A stretch of 34,915 nucleotides of DNA from Alphaproteobacteria bacterium (GCA_030430365.1 JAUIFP010000028.1:1-34915); one strand, 5' to 3'; counted from the stretch's first letter, positions 16,803-25,600 are shown. The notes: generated by a model from the sequence alone, not told the origin. A program made the numbers and translations.

Positions 16803-17618
16803 TCAGTGCGCCAGCAGCAACGGCAGGCGTGCTTTTTGCAGCATGCCGCGGCTCACGCCGCCCAGAATGTTCTCCCGGAAGCGCGAATGGCCATAGGCGC
16901 CCATGACGATGCAGGTTGCACCGCGTGTTTCGGCAGCGTTGATGAGCGTATCCGAGATCGGGGCGGAACCTTCGCTCAGATCGAGCAGATCGCTCGGTAT
17001 TCCGTGGCGCGAAAGATAGGCCGAAGCCTCTGTCGGCGGGAAATCGTACCCGTCATCTTCGTCCACTGTCAGGATGTGCACTCCGCTGGCCTTCTTGAGA
17101 AGCGGCAGCGCCAAACGCAGCGCCACGCAGGATTCCGGCGAACCGTTCCAGGCCACCGCCACCGGGCCACTGCAATCGAAGCCGCGGGCTTCGTCCGGCA
17201 TGACAAGCACCGGAGCCCGGCTGCGCACAACCACATCGGCGGCCGTTGGCGGGGCATCGAAACGCTGCTTCCAATCGTCGCCGGGCGAACTGACGACGAC
17301 GAGATCGGCCAGCCAGCTGTGATTGCCAAGCAGGCGGGCCGGATCGCCGGTATGGCTGTGCCAATCCCAGCTCGCCCCTTCGTTCTTCAGCCGGTCTTCC
17401 ATCGCCTTCTGCTCGGAAGCGGCAAATTCGCGCACCTTCTCTGCCGTTTCCGACATCAGGTGGCTGACGCCATAGGGATCGATCGAGGCGAATGTCTCCA
17501 GCGGGGCAACCTGCAGGCAGGTCAGATGCCCTTCAAAGAATCGCGCGACATCAAGCGCTGCCTGAAAACGGGCTTCCTGACCTTCGTCGCGGTGGATGTG
17601 CACTAGGATCGATTTCAT
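16803..17618 (-). CDS. Universal stress protein, tandem-domain
   Basis: A 271-residue protein from ATG 17618 (GGAGAG eight bases upstream), long enough for two UspA domains. The first (about 1-140) begins MKSILVHIHRDEGQ. The second (about 150-271) carries the nucleotide-loop type signature MGAYGHSRFRENILGG near the C-terminus. This matches G-x2-G-x9-G except that the residue after the last G is another G rather than S/T. Universal stress proteins are cytosolic and often induced by starvation or low oxygen. The gene is divergent from an alcohol dehydrogenase and just upstream of the pseudokinase gene, with which it may share a transcript. Confidence 0.9.
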   Translation of the reverse strand: MKSILVHIHRDEGQEARFQAALDVARFFEGHLTCLQVAPLETFASIDPYGVSHLMSETAEKVREFAASEQKAMEDRLKNEGASWDWHSHTGDPARLLGNHSWLADLVVVSSPGDDWKQRFDAPPTAADVVVRSRAPVLVMPDEARGFDCSGPVAVAWNGSPESCVALRLALPLLKKASGVHILTVDEDDGYDFPPTEASAYLSRHGIPSDLLDLSEGSAPISDTLINAAETRGATCIVMGAYGHSRFRENILGGVSRGMLQKARLPLLLAH

Positions 17619-17727
17619 CACGCGCTCTCCTATTCGGTGACCGGGAGTCAGCCTTTTACAGTGGCTTAAGAGACTCGCCCGAATCTTAGCTCTTTCGAAT
17701 ATGTGCCATTTCTTGCGAAGCGGCGAT

Positions 17728-17741
17728 ATGATCTAGTTCAA
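17728..17741. promoter_or_regulatory. Possible FNR/CRP-type half-palindrome
   Basis: ATGATCTAGTTCAA matches the FNR consensus TTGAT-N4-ATCAA at 8 of 10 defined positions. It sits between the divergent stress-protein and alcohol dehydrogenase genes, 110 bases upstream of the former. Universal stress proteins and alcohol dehydrogenases are common oxygen-responsive targets, but an 8/10 match can arise by chance. Confidence 0.25.
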
Positions 17742-17761
17742 ATTTACCGCAGGAGGCGCAG

Positions 17762-18751
17762 TTGACCAAAATGGTCGCAATGCAGCTCGACCAGCCGGGC
17801 CGCCGGCTGAGGCAAGTCGAGCGCCCCATCCCGGTTCCGGCACCAGGGGAAGTGCTGGTCGAAGTCCTGGCTTGCGGCGTTTGCCGCACCGACCTGCATG
17901 TCGCCGATGGCGACATTCACGGGACGCTGCCGATCATCCCAGGGCATGAAGTGGTCGGCAGGGTGCTGGCGCTGGGTAATGGCGTCGAAGGATTTGCCAT
18001 TGGCGACAGGATCGGCATTCCCTGGCTCGGCCATACATGCGGGGCATGCCCCTATTGCCGGGCAGGCGAGGAAAATCTGTGCGACGAGCCGCTGTTCACC
18101 GGCTTTACGCGCGACGGTGGATTTGCATCCCATACGCTGGCCGATGCACGATATTGCTTCCCGATACCGGATGTCTTCGGCGATGTGGAGGCCGCGCCCC
18201 TGCTATGCGCGGGACTGATCGGCTATCGCTCTCTCCGGATGGCAGGCGATGCCCGGCGGCTGGGCTTCTACGGCTTTGGCGCGGCGGCCCATATCCTAGC
18301 GCAGATCGCCTTGTGGCAAGGGCGGGAGGTCTATGCGTTCTCTCGGCCGGGCGACGCCAAAAGCCAGCAATTCGCCCGCTCGCTCGGCTGCCAATGGGCC
18401 GGCGGCTCCGACGAGGCCGCACCCGATGCGCTGGACGCCGCGATCATCTTCGCGCCGGTGGGCGCGCTGGTCCCTGCCGCGCTGAAGGCCGTGCGCAAGG
18501 GCGGGACAGTGATATGCGCGGGCATCCATATGAGCGACATTCCAGGCTTCCCCTATGCCGACCTGTGGGAAGAGCGCAGCATCCGCTCGGTCGCCAATCT
18601 CACCCGCGAAGACGGCACGGAATTCTTCGAGATCGCCGCCCAGGTCCCGGTGAAGACGAGCGTGACGACCTTCCCGCTGAGCGAAGCCAATGAAGCGCTC
18701 GATGCACTGCGCGAAGGCCGGTTCGACGGCGCCGCCGTGCTGGTCCCCTGA
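17762..18751 (+). CDS. Zinc-dependent alcohol dehydrogenase (MDR family)
   Basis: A 329-residue medium-chain dehydrogenase. Catalytic zinc ligands are visible at C41 (CGVCRTDLH) and H62-E63 (PGHEVVG), and the structural zinc site is C93, C96, C99 and C107. The NAD(P) motif GFYGFGAAAHILAQIA follows. It oxidises an alcohol or reduces an aldehyde with NAD(H) in the cytosol. I chose the TTG at 17762 because AGGAGG (17751-17756) lies five bases upstream; the next ATG (17771) would be 14 bases from it. The single-domain length and motif order fit the AdhP-like zinc-binding group. It is divergent from the stress protein gene. Confidence 0.9.
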   Translation: MTKMVAMQLDQPGRRLRQVERPIPVPAPGEVLVEVLACGVCRTDLHVADGDIHGTLPIIPGHEVVGRVLALGNGVEGFAIGDRIGIPWLGHTCGACPYCRAGEENLCDEPLFTGFTRDGGFASHTLADARYCFPIPDVFGDVEAAPLLCAGLIGYRSLRMAGDARRLGFYGFGAAAHILAQIALWQGREVYAFSRPGDAKSQQFARSLGCQWAGGSDEAAPDALDAAIIFAPVGALVPAALKAVRKGGTVICAGIHMSDIPGFPYADLWEERSIRSVANLTREDGTEFFEIAAQVPVKTSVTTFPLSEANEALDALREGRFDGAAVLVP

Positions 18752-18759
18752 ACGCGAAA

Positions 18760-18783
18760 CGGCGGCCCCCGAAGGCGCCGCCG
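18760..18783. terminator. GC-rich hairpin between convergent genes
   Basis: CGGCGGC (18760-18766) and GCCGCCG (18777-18783) form a strong stem, with CC/GG able to extend it inward. It lies between the convergent alcohol dehydrogenase and TonB receptor genes. There is no T-run, so any termination would be structure-driven or Rho-assisted. Confidence 0.45.
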
Positions 18784-18812
18784 CTGCATTTCAGTGACGT
18801 GTTTCGGCGCGC

Positions 18813-21800
18813 TTAGAAGGTGTAGCGTGCGCCGACCTGGATCCGCCATGCCGAGCTTGTGATCGAGACGCTGGGATCGTCATCCGGATTGAAATCCGTG
18901 ATCACATACCGGCCCTGATCGTCATAGCTGCCATCGACCAGATCGATCAGCTGGCCGTCGCCAAAGTCGCCTCTGGTACGGAACGTATTCCAGCTGCTGT
19001 CGAGCAGGTTCAGGAAGTTGTCGATATCGGCAAAGACTTCCAGCCGGTCGGTCGAGTGAACGAAGCCGGGGAAGAAAGGCAGTTCCTGGCTGATGCGCAG
19101 ATCCATGTCGAACACCCAATCCTCATGGCAGGTATTCTTCGAAATGGTCACGCCGGACACGCCCTGCGTGCAATCCCAGTTGCTGATATAGTTGAGCATT
19201 GCGGACACTGCTGCCGGATCGGAATCCGGTGACAGGTTCGGATCGCCCAGCCCCGTCGGGATATAAAGCAACGAATTGTCGCTGCCTGACGCGCTGTCCA
19301 TGAACTCGCTGCCGTCGAAAGTCAGGCTGAAGGGACGGCCCGACCGCGCCTTGAAGAAAAGGCCGATATTGGTGTCGTAACCATCCCAGAATTCCTCACG
19401 CAGATTGACGGTGAAAGTGAAGCGATGGCGCGTTTCGTAGTTGGACGTCCCGACAGCCGGATTCTGCCGATCGAACATGGCCGCTTCGTCAAAGCTCGAC
19501 GTCGCGGTCGAGCTGTTGGTGTTGCGGAAATTGTCCGAATCCGTCCAAGCATAGCCCATGCTGACATTCGCGCCGCCGCCGGCAGTAAGCAGGCCGCCTT
19601 GGAACTGCTTTGACAGGATGAAGGAAACAACATGGCTGTCATAGCTGGGGCCATTGGTCAGCTGCAATTCGTCATCGCGGGCGCCGCTGGAAGTGAAACA
19701 TTCCGGCGTTACGTTGCTCCAGCTGAAATTGGTTCCGCCCGTCCCATCGAGAGAGGCATTGCAGCCCGGCAAGGTTGAATCGATGGAGGCGTAGATCGGC
19801 CGGCCGTCCACCGTGTAGCCGTTCAGGCCCTGCGAAGCATCGACCGTCTGCGCCAGATCGACCCAGTTCACAGGATTGATGAAGTGGCTGTAAATATAAT
19901 CGGCATCGAAACGCCAATTGTCGAAGAACCCGCCCCCGTCGCCGAGATAGGTGCTGAACCCCAGATTTGCGCGCAGCACGGTCGGATTCTTGAAGTCCGG
20001 ATCCGTCGATTGGACAGCGCTTCCGCCCAGCCCCGCGACGGCGGATGCGGCATTGAGCGCGCATTGCGGAATTCCGGTGAAGGTCCCGCCAGTGACCACA
20101 TCGAACTGACCGTCTCCATTCAGCAGGCCGGCGCATTCGTCGCTGAAACTGTCACCGTCGGCATATGAATAGCCGTTGTTGGAGAAAGCGTTGGAGAAAT
20201 AGACGATCGGATCGCCCCCGGAGAACATGCCAAGGCCGCCCTTGACCGTTGTATTGTTTATGAAACCAACATCATTGAACAGATCATAGGTGAAACCGAG
20301 GCGCGGCAGCAGCACCGGATCGATATCGCTGAACGAAACCGCGTTGGAGAAACCGAAGCGATCGATGAAGTTCGGGTTTTCGCGCGGCGCATCGCCATTG
20401 TAGAATTGTGCGCGGATGCCGGCCGTCAGGCTGAGCTGATCGGTCGCCTGCCATTCGTCCTGCGCATAGATTGACCAGATCGTCCGGCCGAAAGTCGCCG
20501 CTGCCTCGTTGATGTCTCCCGTGCCGGTGGAAGCAATGGTTGCACCGCCCAATGCCCCGTCGGCCAGATCGTCGGCCGAACCGAAGACGCTGGCAAAATC
20601 GCCTGCAGCCACCAGACCTTCGGCGAAGTCATCAAGATTGCGGAAGAAGATCGTGCCCGTCGCGTTGATCGCGAAGAGGTTATAGACGGACAGGTCGTTG
20701 ACCTCCGCACCCACTTTGATGCGGTGATCGCCGCCGTCATAGTTGATCTGGAACTTGGCCTGATCGACCCGGGTATCCAGCTGATTGGCCGAACGGAAAA
20801 TGCCCGGCCCGGTCGAAAGGATGCCGTTCACCGGCTGACCGTCGTCGTCGAGATTGGTGACGCCAACGGACAGACGGATAGTCGGATCGGCGGATTGCGC
20901 TTCGCCGAAGCCCACCGGCCCCTGCACGTCGCCGACTTCGGACCGCGACAGGCGCAGTTCGGTCGAGATCCTGTCACTCCAGTCGGAGTACAGGCGCGCC
21001 GAATAGTAATCGGAAATCGTGCCTTCGTCCTCGAAAGAGTTGTAACCGGTCAATTCGTCATTGGCCGTATCGCTCTCGACATTGGTTTCCTCGAGCCGCT
21101 GATAACTCAGCTCGAGCCGGTGATTGTCGGTAAGATAGGCGTCGACGCGGCCGAAATACCGCACGCTCGCTTCGGGCAATGTACGCGGATAGCCGCCAAC
21201 ATCCTGACCATAGACGTCATTCGCGATCGTTGCGAACTGATTGAACTGGTCGATATCGACGAAGTCCGCTTCGTTGGCATAGCCGGCGCCCTGCGGACCG
21301 AAGTCTTCCGTACCGCCCAGATCCGCTTCCTCATAGCCGAAGAAGAAGAACAGACGGTCCTGGACGATCGGGCCGGAGAAGGTCAGGCCCCAGCGCCTTT
21401 CCCTGAATTCGCCCGGATCGAACTCGTCGCCGTCGATCGTGCTGCCGCGCAAGCCCGCATCGCGATAGGCGAAAAAGCCGCTGCCGTGCCAATCGTTAGT
21501 ACCCGACTTGGTCACGACATTGATCAGACAGCCGGTGAAGTCTGAATATTCCACATCGAACGGTGCGAATTCGACGGAGGTTTCACGGATCACATCATAG
21601 GGAATCGGCATCGCATTGCGCGAAGCAAAGGGCGTACCGTTCAGCCCGAAAGAGTCCGCCTGAACGATCCCGTCGACGGTAAAAGTGTTCGCGCGGTCAT
21701 TGCCGCCGAGGCAGGAAATGCGGTCCACTTCGTTTTCGCGGTCCAGGCTGACGCGCGGATCGATGCGGATGATATCGCGTATGTCGCGAGTGACGGAGGG

Positions 21801-22253
21801 GAAGCTTTCCATCGCGACCGTATCGAAGGAAAGGCCCGGCCCGGTTGCCAGCTGCGTGGCGCGCACCCGTTCGCCCGAAACGACGATGACGTCGGTGTCT
21901 ACCGCGCTGCTTGCCAGAGCAAAGGTATAGGCGGTTGCACCCTGGACCGTGATGAACTGTCCGGGGACCGTCTGGCCTTCGAAACCGTCGGCAGTGGCCG
22001 TTACCGTATAGGGTCCGCCCGGAAGCAGGTTCGCGGCGCGAAACCGCCCGTCGGATCCCGTCATCAAGGTGCGTTCCTGGCCGGTGCGTTCGTCGCGGAT
22101 GGTCACGACCGCTCCGGGAAGTCCCGAACCGTCTTCGGCCACGACGCGGCCTTCGATCGCGGAAGTAATCTGCTGTGCAGCGGCGGGCTCTGGCAGCATG
22201 ACAGCGGTACTCAAACCGGCCACGCTGGCGGCAAGGAAATACTTCAGCCTCAT
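18813..22253 (-). CDS. Oar-like TonB-dependent outer membrane receptor
   Basis: A 1146-residue outer membrane protein from ATG 22253. The extension upstream to 22319 lacks a signal, while MRLKYFLAASVAGLS...AAAQ (1-27) is a good signal peptide. A carboxypeptidase-regulatory-like beta domain (about 30-115, IEGRVVAEDGSGLPGAVVTI) comes first. The plug domain (about 130-250) carries FTVDGIVQAD and INVVTKSGTNDWHGSGF. A large barrel then ends in the expected aromatic C-terminus IQVGARYTF. Two plug cysteines (SCLGGN and TGCLINV) could form a disulfide. Such receptors import large or scarce substrates using TonB; the substrate is unknown. It lies 268 bp downstream of the oxygenase gene on the same strand, with its own candidate control region. 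Confidence 0.92.
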   Translation of the reverse strand: MRLKYFLAASVAGLSTAVMLPEPAAAQQITSAIEGRVVAEDGSGLPGAVVTIRDERTGQERTLMTGSDGRFRAANLLPGGPYTVTATADGFEGQTVPGQFITVQGATAYTFALASSAVDTDVIVVSGERVRATQLATGPGLSFDTVAMESFPSVTRDIRDIIRIDPRVSLDRENEVDRISCLGGNDRANTFTVDGIVQADSFGLNGTPFASRNAMPIPYDVIRETSVEFAPFDVEYSDFTGCLINVVTKSGTNDWHGSGFFAYRDAGLRGSTIDGDEFDPGEFRERRWGLTFSGPIVQDRLFFFFGYEEADLGGTEDFGPQGAGYANEADFVDIDQFNQFATIANDVYGQDVGGYPRTLPEASVRYFGRVDAYLTDNHRLELSYQRLEETNVESDTANDELTGYNSFEDEGTISDYYSARLYSDWSDRISTELRLSRSEVGDVQGPVGFGEAQSADPTIRLSVGVTNLDDDGQPVNGILSTGPGIFRSANQLDTRVDQAKFQINYDGGDHRIKVGAEVNDLSVYNLFAINATGTIFFRNLDDFAEGLVAAGDFASVFGSADDLADGALGGATIASTGTGDINEAAATFGRTIWSIYAQDEWQATDQLSLTAGIRAQFYNGDAPRENPNFIDRFGFSNAVSFSDIDPVLLPRLGFTYDLFNDVGFINNTTVKGGLGMFSGGDPIVYFSNAFSNNGYSYADGDSFSDECAGLLNGDGQFDVVTGGTFTGIPQCALNAASAVAGLGGSAVQSTDPDFKNPTVLRANLGFSTYLGDGGGFFDNWRFDADYIYSHFINPVNWVDLAQTVDASQGLNGYTVDGRPIYASIDSTLPGCNASLDGTGGTNFSWSNVTPECFTSSGARDDELQLTNGPSYDSHVVSFILSKQFQGGLLTAGGGANVSMGYAWTDSDNFRNTNSSTATSSFDEAAMFDRQNPAVGTSNYETRHRFTFTVNLREEFWDGYDTNIGLFFKARSGRPFSLTFDGSEFMDSASGSDNSLLYIPTGLGDPNLSPDSDPAAVSAMLNYISNWDCTQGVSGVTISKNTCHEDWVFDMDLRISQELPFFPGFVHSTDRLEVFADIDNFLNLLDSSWNTFRTRGDFGDGQLIDLVDGSYDDQGRYVITDFNPDDDPSVSITSSAWRIQVGARYTF

Positions 22254-22364
22254 TTGTCGGAAACTCCCTGTTGTCCTGTGAAACAAGGTGTCGCTAGGGG
22301 CGCTTCGGGTCGCAAGCATGTCCGTTTCATGACAGCTCGGTTACACGAACACCCCGGAGATGGG

Positions 22365-22382
22365 CGGGCCCATAAGGGCCCG
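22365..22382. promoter_or_regulatory. GC-rich hairpin in the TonB receptor leader
   Basis: CGGGCCC (22365-22371) and GGGCCCG (22376-22382) form a perfect 7-bp stem with an ATAA loop. It lies about 110 bases before the receptor start and after the oxygenase gene stop. It could end read-through from the oxygenase operon or act in the receptor mRNA leader; there is no T-tract. Confidence 0.4.
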
Positions 22383-22415
22383 GCTTGGCGATTGAATCAC
22401 ATAGGGATTCTTCCA

Positions 22416-22437
22416 AATGTTGCTGCAATGCAACATT
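22416..22437. promoter_or_regulatory. Operator-like palindrome upstream of the TonB receptor
   Basis: AATGTTGC (22416-22423) and GCAACATT (22430-22437) are exact complements separated by six bases. The TTGC...GCAA core recalls operators of repressors such as the LacI family. The position, about 165 bases upstream of the receptor start in an AT-rich stretch, suits transcriptional control of the receptor gene. The binding protein is not in this window. Confidence 0.4.
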
Positions 22438-22521
22438 GGCAATTTATTAGGTTAACCAAGCTTATCCACCGGCATCCTGCCACATTTGGCCGAACGAATC
22501 GCTGCATCGCAGCATGCTCTC

Positions 22522-23448
22522 TCAGGCCAGATTGATCTCGCGCAGGCGCTGAAGCAGGAAATCGTGGCTGGAGATCGGCTCCGGATAATGATCCGGATGC
22601 TCATCGTCCACGCAGCCGGGCAAGGTCTCGATCACGAAGTCGGGCCTGAAATGCAGGAAGAACGGCATCGAATAGCGGGACCGCCTGGCCGCTTCCCCAA
22701 CCGGGTTAACCACCCGGTGCCGGGTGGACTTCAACCGGTCATTCGTCAGCCTTTCCAGCATGTCGCCGATATTGACCACCAGCGCGCCCGGCGGCGGGTC
22801 GATCGGCAGCCAGTCGCCCTTGGATGTCTGCAATTGCAACCCGGCCTCTTCCGCCCCCAGCAGCAGGGTAATGGTGTTGATGTCACCATGCGCTGCAGCG
22901 CGGATCGCCCCTTCCCTTGCATCGGCGACCGGCGGATAATGCAGCAGCCGCATCACCGAATTGCCATTGTGAACCGTGGGATCGAACCAGTCTTCCTGCA
23001 GCTCCAGATGCAGGGCGATGGCGCGCAGAATTTTTCCGCCGGCCACTTCGAAGGCCTTGAACAGCGCTTCGAAGGTCGGTTTGAAATCCGGCAGCTCATC
23101 CGGCCAGATATTGGGCGGCATGAACTCTTCCAGCGGATCGCCCGGCGGCAGGCTTTGCCCGATATGCCAGAACTCCTTGAGGTCGTGGATGGCCGCGTCC
23201 TTGGCCCGTTCCGTGCCGAACGGCGTATAGCCGCGCGCACCGCCGCCGCCAGGAATGAAATATTGCCGCTTGGTTTCTTCCGGCAGAGCGAAGAATTGCT
23301 GCGTCAGCGCCCATGCCCGGTCCACCAGCCCTTCGGGCAAGCCGTGATCGCACACGACGGCGAAGCCCCAATCGCGAAAGCTCTGGCCCAATTCGTCGGC
23401 CATGTCCGCAAGCGGGCGATCGAGCGAAACGGTTGCGATATTGTCCAT
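22522..23448 (-). CDS. Isopenicillin N synthase-like 2-oxoglutarate/Fe(II) oxygenase
   Basis: A 308-residue non-heme iron oxygenase of the isopenicillin N synthase/ACC oxidase type. The N-terminal DIOX domain (about 5-110) contains WGFAVVCDHGLPEGL. The double-stranded beta-helix shows the iron triad H187, D189 (AAHGDINTITLL) and H244 (STRHRVVNP), and the R258-x-S260 motif that usually binds the 2-oxoglutarate carboxylate. It is likely cytosolic and couples O2 and 2-oxoglutarate to hydroxylation or a related oxidation. It starts nine bases after the nucleoside-transporter stop with GGATAG in the gap, so the two are co-transcribed. This suggests a nucleoside, base or similar imported compound as substrate, but that is inference. 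Confidence 0.88.
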   Translation of the reverse strand: MDNIATVSLDRPLADMADELGQSFRDWGFAVVCDHGLPEGLVDRAWALTQQFFALPEETKRQYFIPGGGGARGYTPFGTERAKDAAIHDLKEFWHIGQSLPPGDPLEEFMPPNIWPDELPDFKPTFEALFKAFEVAGGKILRAIALHLELQEDWFDPTVHNGNSVMRLLHYPPVADAREGAIRAAAHGDINTITLLLGAEEAGLQLQTSKGDWLPIDPPPGALVVNIGDMLERLTNDRLKSTRHRVVNPVGEAARRSRYSMPFFLHFRPDFVIETLPGCVDDEHPDHYPEPISSHDFLLQRLREINLA

Positions 23449-23457
23449 GGAGCTATC

Positions 23458-24804
23458 CTACACTGGCAGGAAGAGCCCGGCGAGGGCCGCACTCATCAGA
23501 TTGGCGAGCGAACCGGCGGCAAGCGCGCGCAGGCCCAGCTTCGCGATCACCGGACGCTGATTGGGCGCAAGGCCGCCCGTCACCGCCATCTGGATCGCGA
23601 TCGAGGAGAAATTGGCAAAGCCGCATAAAGAGAATGTGACGATCGCCCGGCTGCGTTCCGACAGCACCGTGGCGTCCATTCCGCCCAGATCGATGAAAGC
23701 AACGAATTCGTTGAGCACCACCTTGGTGCCGAACAGCCCCCCGGCGGTGCCGGCTTCATCCCAAGGGATGCCCAGCAGGAACATCACCGGCGCAAAGACG
23801 AATCCGATCACTTGCTGGAAAGTGATGTCTTCCGCGCCGAACCAACTGCCGACGGCGCCGAACAGGCCATTGGCCAGCGCCACCAGAGCCACGAAGGCCA
23901 GCACCATCGCGCCCACGGCCACTGCCAGCTTGACGCCCGTCTGCGCGCCTTGCGCGGCCGCTTCGATGATGTTGGCCGGCCGTTCGCCTTCTTCGAAAGT
24001 CTCGGCCACTTCCACTTCATGCGGTTTCGATCCCGCTTCGGTGATGTTGGCCGGCCCTTCCCCGCTGATGCGTACCTTGGGCAGCGCGATATCCTCATCA
24101 CCCGCATCGCTCTCGGCCCCGTCGTCGGGCATGATGATCTTCGCCATCAGGATGCCGCCCGGGGCGGACATGAAGGCCGCAGCCAGCAGGAACGGCAGAT
24201 ATTCGCTGCCCAGCAGCCCGGCATAGGCGGCCAGGATCGTGCCGGCCACGCCCGCCATGCCCACGCTCATCAATGTGAACAGGCGCGAAGGGGAAAGCGC
24301 GGCAAGATAGGGCCGCACCACCAGCGGGCTTTCGGACTGGCCGACGAAGATATTCGCGGCCGCGCCCAGGGCCTCCACCTGGCTGATGCCCGTCACCCAG
24401 CCGATCGCCCCGCCGACCCAGCGCACGATGCGCTGCATGATGCCCAGATAATAGAGGATCGAGACGAGCGAGGCGAAGAAGATGATCACCGGCAGCGCCC
24501 CCAGCGCGAATGTGCCCGAAAGCGGATTGTCGGCATTCGCGCCGAACAGGAATTGCGTGCCCGTATCGGCATAAGAAAGCAGGGCCGATACGCCATTCGC
24601 CATCGCCTGGATCGTCGCCTGGCCCCAGGGCGTGCGCAGAACCAGCAGCGCGATCAGCGCCTGCAGCGCGAAGGCCGCACCGACCACGCGCAGGCGAATG
24701 CGCCGCCGCCCGGTGGAAAGGGCCAGCGCGATGAGGAGGATCACGCAGATCCCGGCCAGATTGATCAGCAAAGGGCGGCCCCCACGCTTGGGCGGGCACC
24801 CCAT
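23458..24804 (-). CDS. NupC/CNT-family nucleoside transporter
   Basis: A 448-residue concentrative nucleoside transporter, a proton- or sodium-coupled inner membrane importer. Hydrophobic segments start at about residues 11-30 and the N-terminal part ends near 66. The family core includes GALPVIIFFASLVSILYYLG (102-121), VGQSESPLVVRPYL (154-167), SAPGGILMAK (213-222), GAVGSWF and KVVLNEFVAF. A charged loop at about 226-285 is enlarged and contains two near-copies, PANITEA (251-257) and PANIIEA (276-282), 75 bp apart in DNA. The start at 24804 is the longest choice; a downstream start near the LLINLAG segment is possible. It leads an operon with the oxygenase gene and is divergent from the VUT transporter. 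Confidence 0.9.
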   Translation of the reverse strand: MGCPPKRGGRPLLINLAGICVILLIALALSTGRRRIRLRVVGAAFALQALIALLVLRTPWGQATIQAMANGVSALLSYADTGTQFLFGANADNPLSGTFALGALPVIIFFASLVSILYYLGIMQRIVRWVGGAIGWVTGISQVEALGAAANIFVGQSESPLVVRPYLAALSPSRLFTLMSVGMAGVAGTILAAYAGLLGSEYLPFLLAAAFMSAPGGILMAKIIMPDDGAESDAGDEDIALPKVRISGEGPANITEAGSKPHEVEVAETFEEGERPANIIEAAAQGAQTGVKLAVAVGAMVLAFVALVALANGLFGAVGSWFGAEDITFQQVIGFVFAPVMFLLGIPWDEAGTAGGLFGTKVVLNEFVAFIDLGGMDATVLSERSRAIVTFSLCGFANFSSIAIQMAVTGGLAPNQRPVIAKLGLRALAAGSLANLMSAALAGLFLPV

Positions 24805-24914
24805 GCGCCCGAATCCCGTCCTGGCCGACTATGTGCTGCCAAACGCTTCCAGGTCAAACCACTTGCGGCCCGCAGCCACTTTTCATTTTCGCGGGCGCAG
24901 CATAGTCATGGCGG

Positions 24915-25562
24915 ATGGATACCGCCTCGCCCGATCATTCGCCGTCTTCCGCCATCCCGCTGCCGCTTTTCATCTTCGCGCTGCTCTATGGCGGGATGAC
25001 CTGCATTGCAGGCGTTCTGGGCTCCAAACAGGTCGCCCTGGGCCCGCTGGCGGTGGAGGCGGGCATCTTCCCCTTCCTGATGCTGGTGGCCATCTCCAGC
25101 GCCGTTGCGGAGCTCTATGGCCGGCAGAATGCGAACCGGCTGGTGCGTTTCGGTTTCATCCCGCTGATCAGCGCGATCATCCTCACCTGGATCGTGATCC
25201 AGCTTCCAACCGATGAAGGGATGTATGAACCGGCCAAGGAAGCTTTCCCGATCATCCTTGGGCAAAGCTGGCGCCTGATGATCGCGGGGATCATCGCCTA
25301 CGGCGTTTCGATGACGCTCAACGTCTATATCTTTTCGAAGCTATCCAGCGGCAGGGGGCGGCTCGTCGCCATGCGCGGGGCGATCGCATCCATGCTCAGC
25401 CAGACGGTGGACACGCTGATCTTCATCACCGTGGCATTTGTCGGCGTGCGGCCGATCACCAGCCTGATCCTGGGCCAGGCGCTTTCGAAGATCGTGCTGT
25501 CGATCATCCTGGTGCCGCCGCTGATCACCTTGCTGGTCAGATTGGCGCGGCGATATTCCTGA
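24915..25562 (+). CDS. VUT/YhhQ-family queuosine precursor transporter-like protein
   Basis: A 215-residue membrane protein with about six helices. The VUT family pattern is visible in IAGVLGSKQVALGPLAVEAGIFPFL (about 30-55), AVAELYGRQNANRLV (about 63-77), and the late FITVAFVG and GQALSKIVLSIILVPPLI segments. E. coli YhhQ of this family imports queuosine precursors (preQ0/preQ1) for tRNA modification. The start at 24915 follows a weak purine tract; the first helix begins near residue 16. It is divergent from the nucleoside transporter across 110 bp, which groups two base/nucleoside-type importers. I found no preQ1-riboswitch-like element upstream. Substrate inferred from family only. Confidence 0.85.
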   Translation: MDTASPDHSPSSAIPLPLFIFALLYGGMTCIAGVLGSKQVALGPLAVEAGIFPFLMLVAISSAVAELYGRQNANRLVRFGFIPLISAIILTWIVIQLPTDEGMYEPAKEAFPIILGQSWRLMIAGIIAYGVSMTLNVYIFSKLSSGRGRLVAMRGAIASMLSQTVDTLIFITVAFVGVRPITSLILGQALSKIVLSIILVPPLITLLVRLARRYS

Positions 25563-25600
25563 CGGCGCGCCTGCGCGGGGGCGATGCGCCGGAGCGAGGC

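Noticed and set aside
24805-24914. A preQ1 riboswitch upstream of the VUT transporter
   Set aside because: The leader is short and I could not find a convincing stem followed by the A-rich pseudoknot tail typical of preQ1 aptamers.
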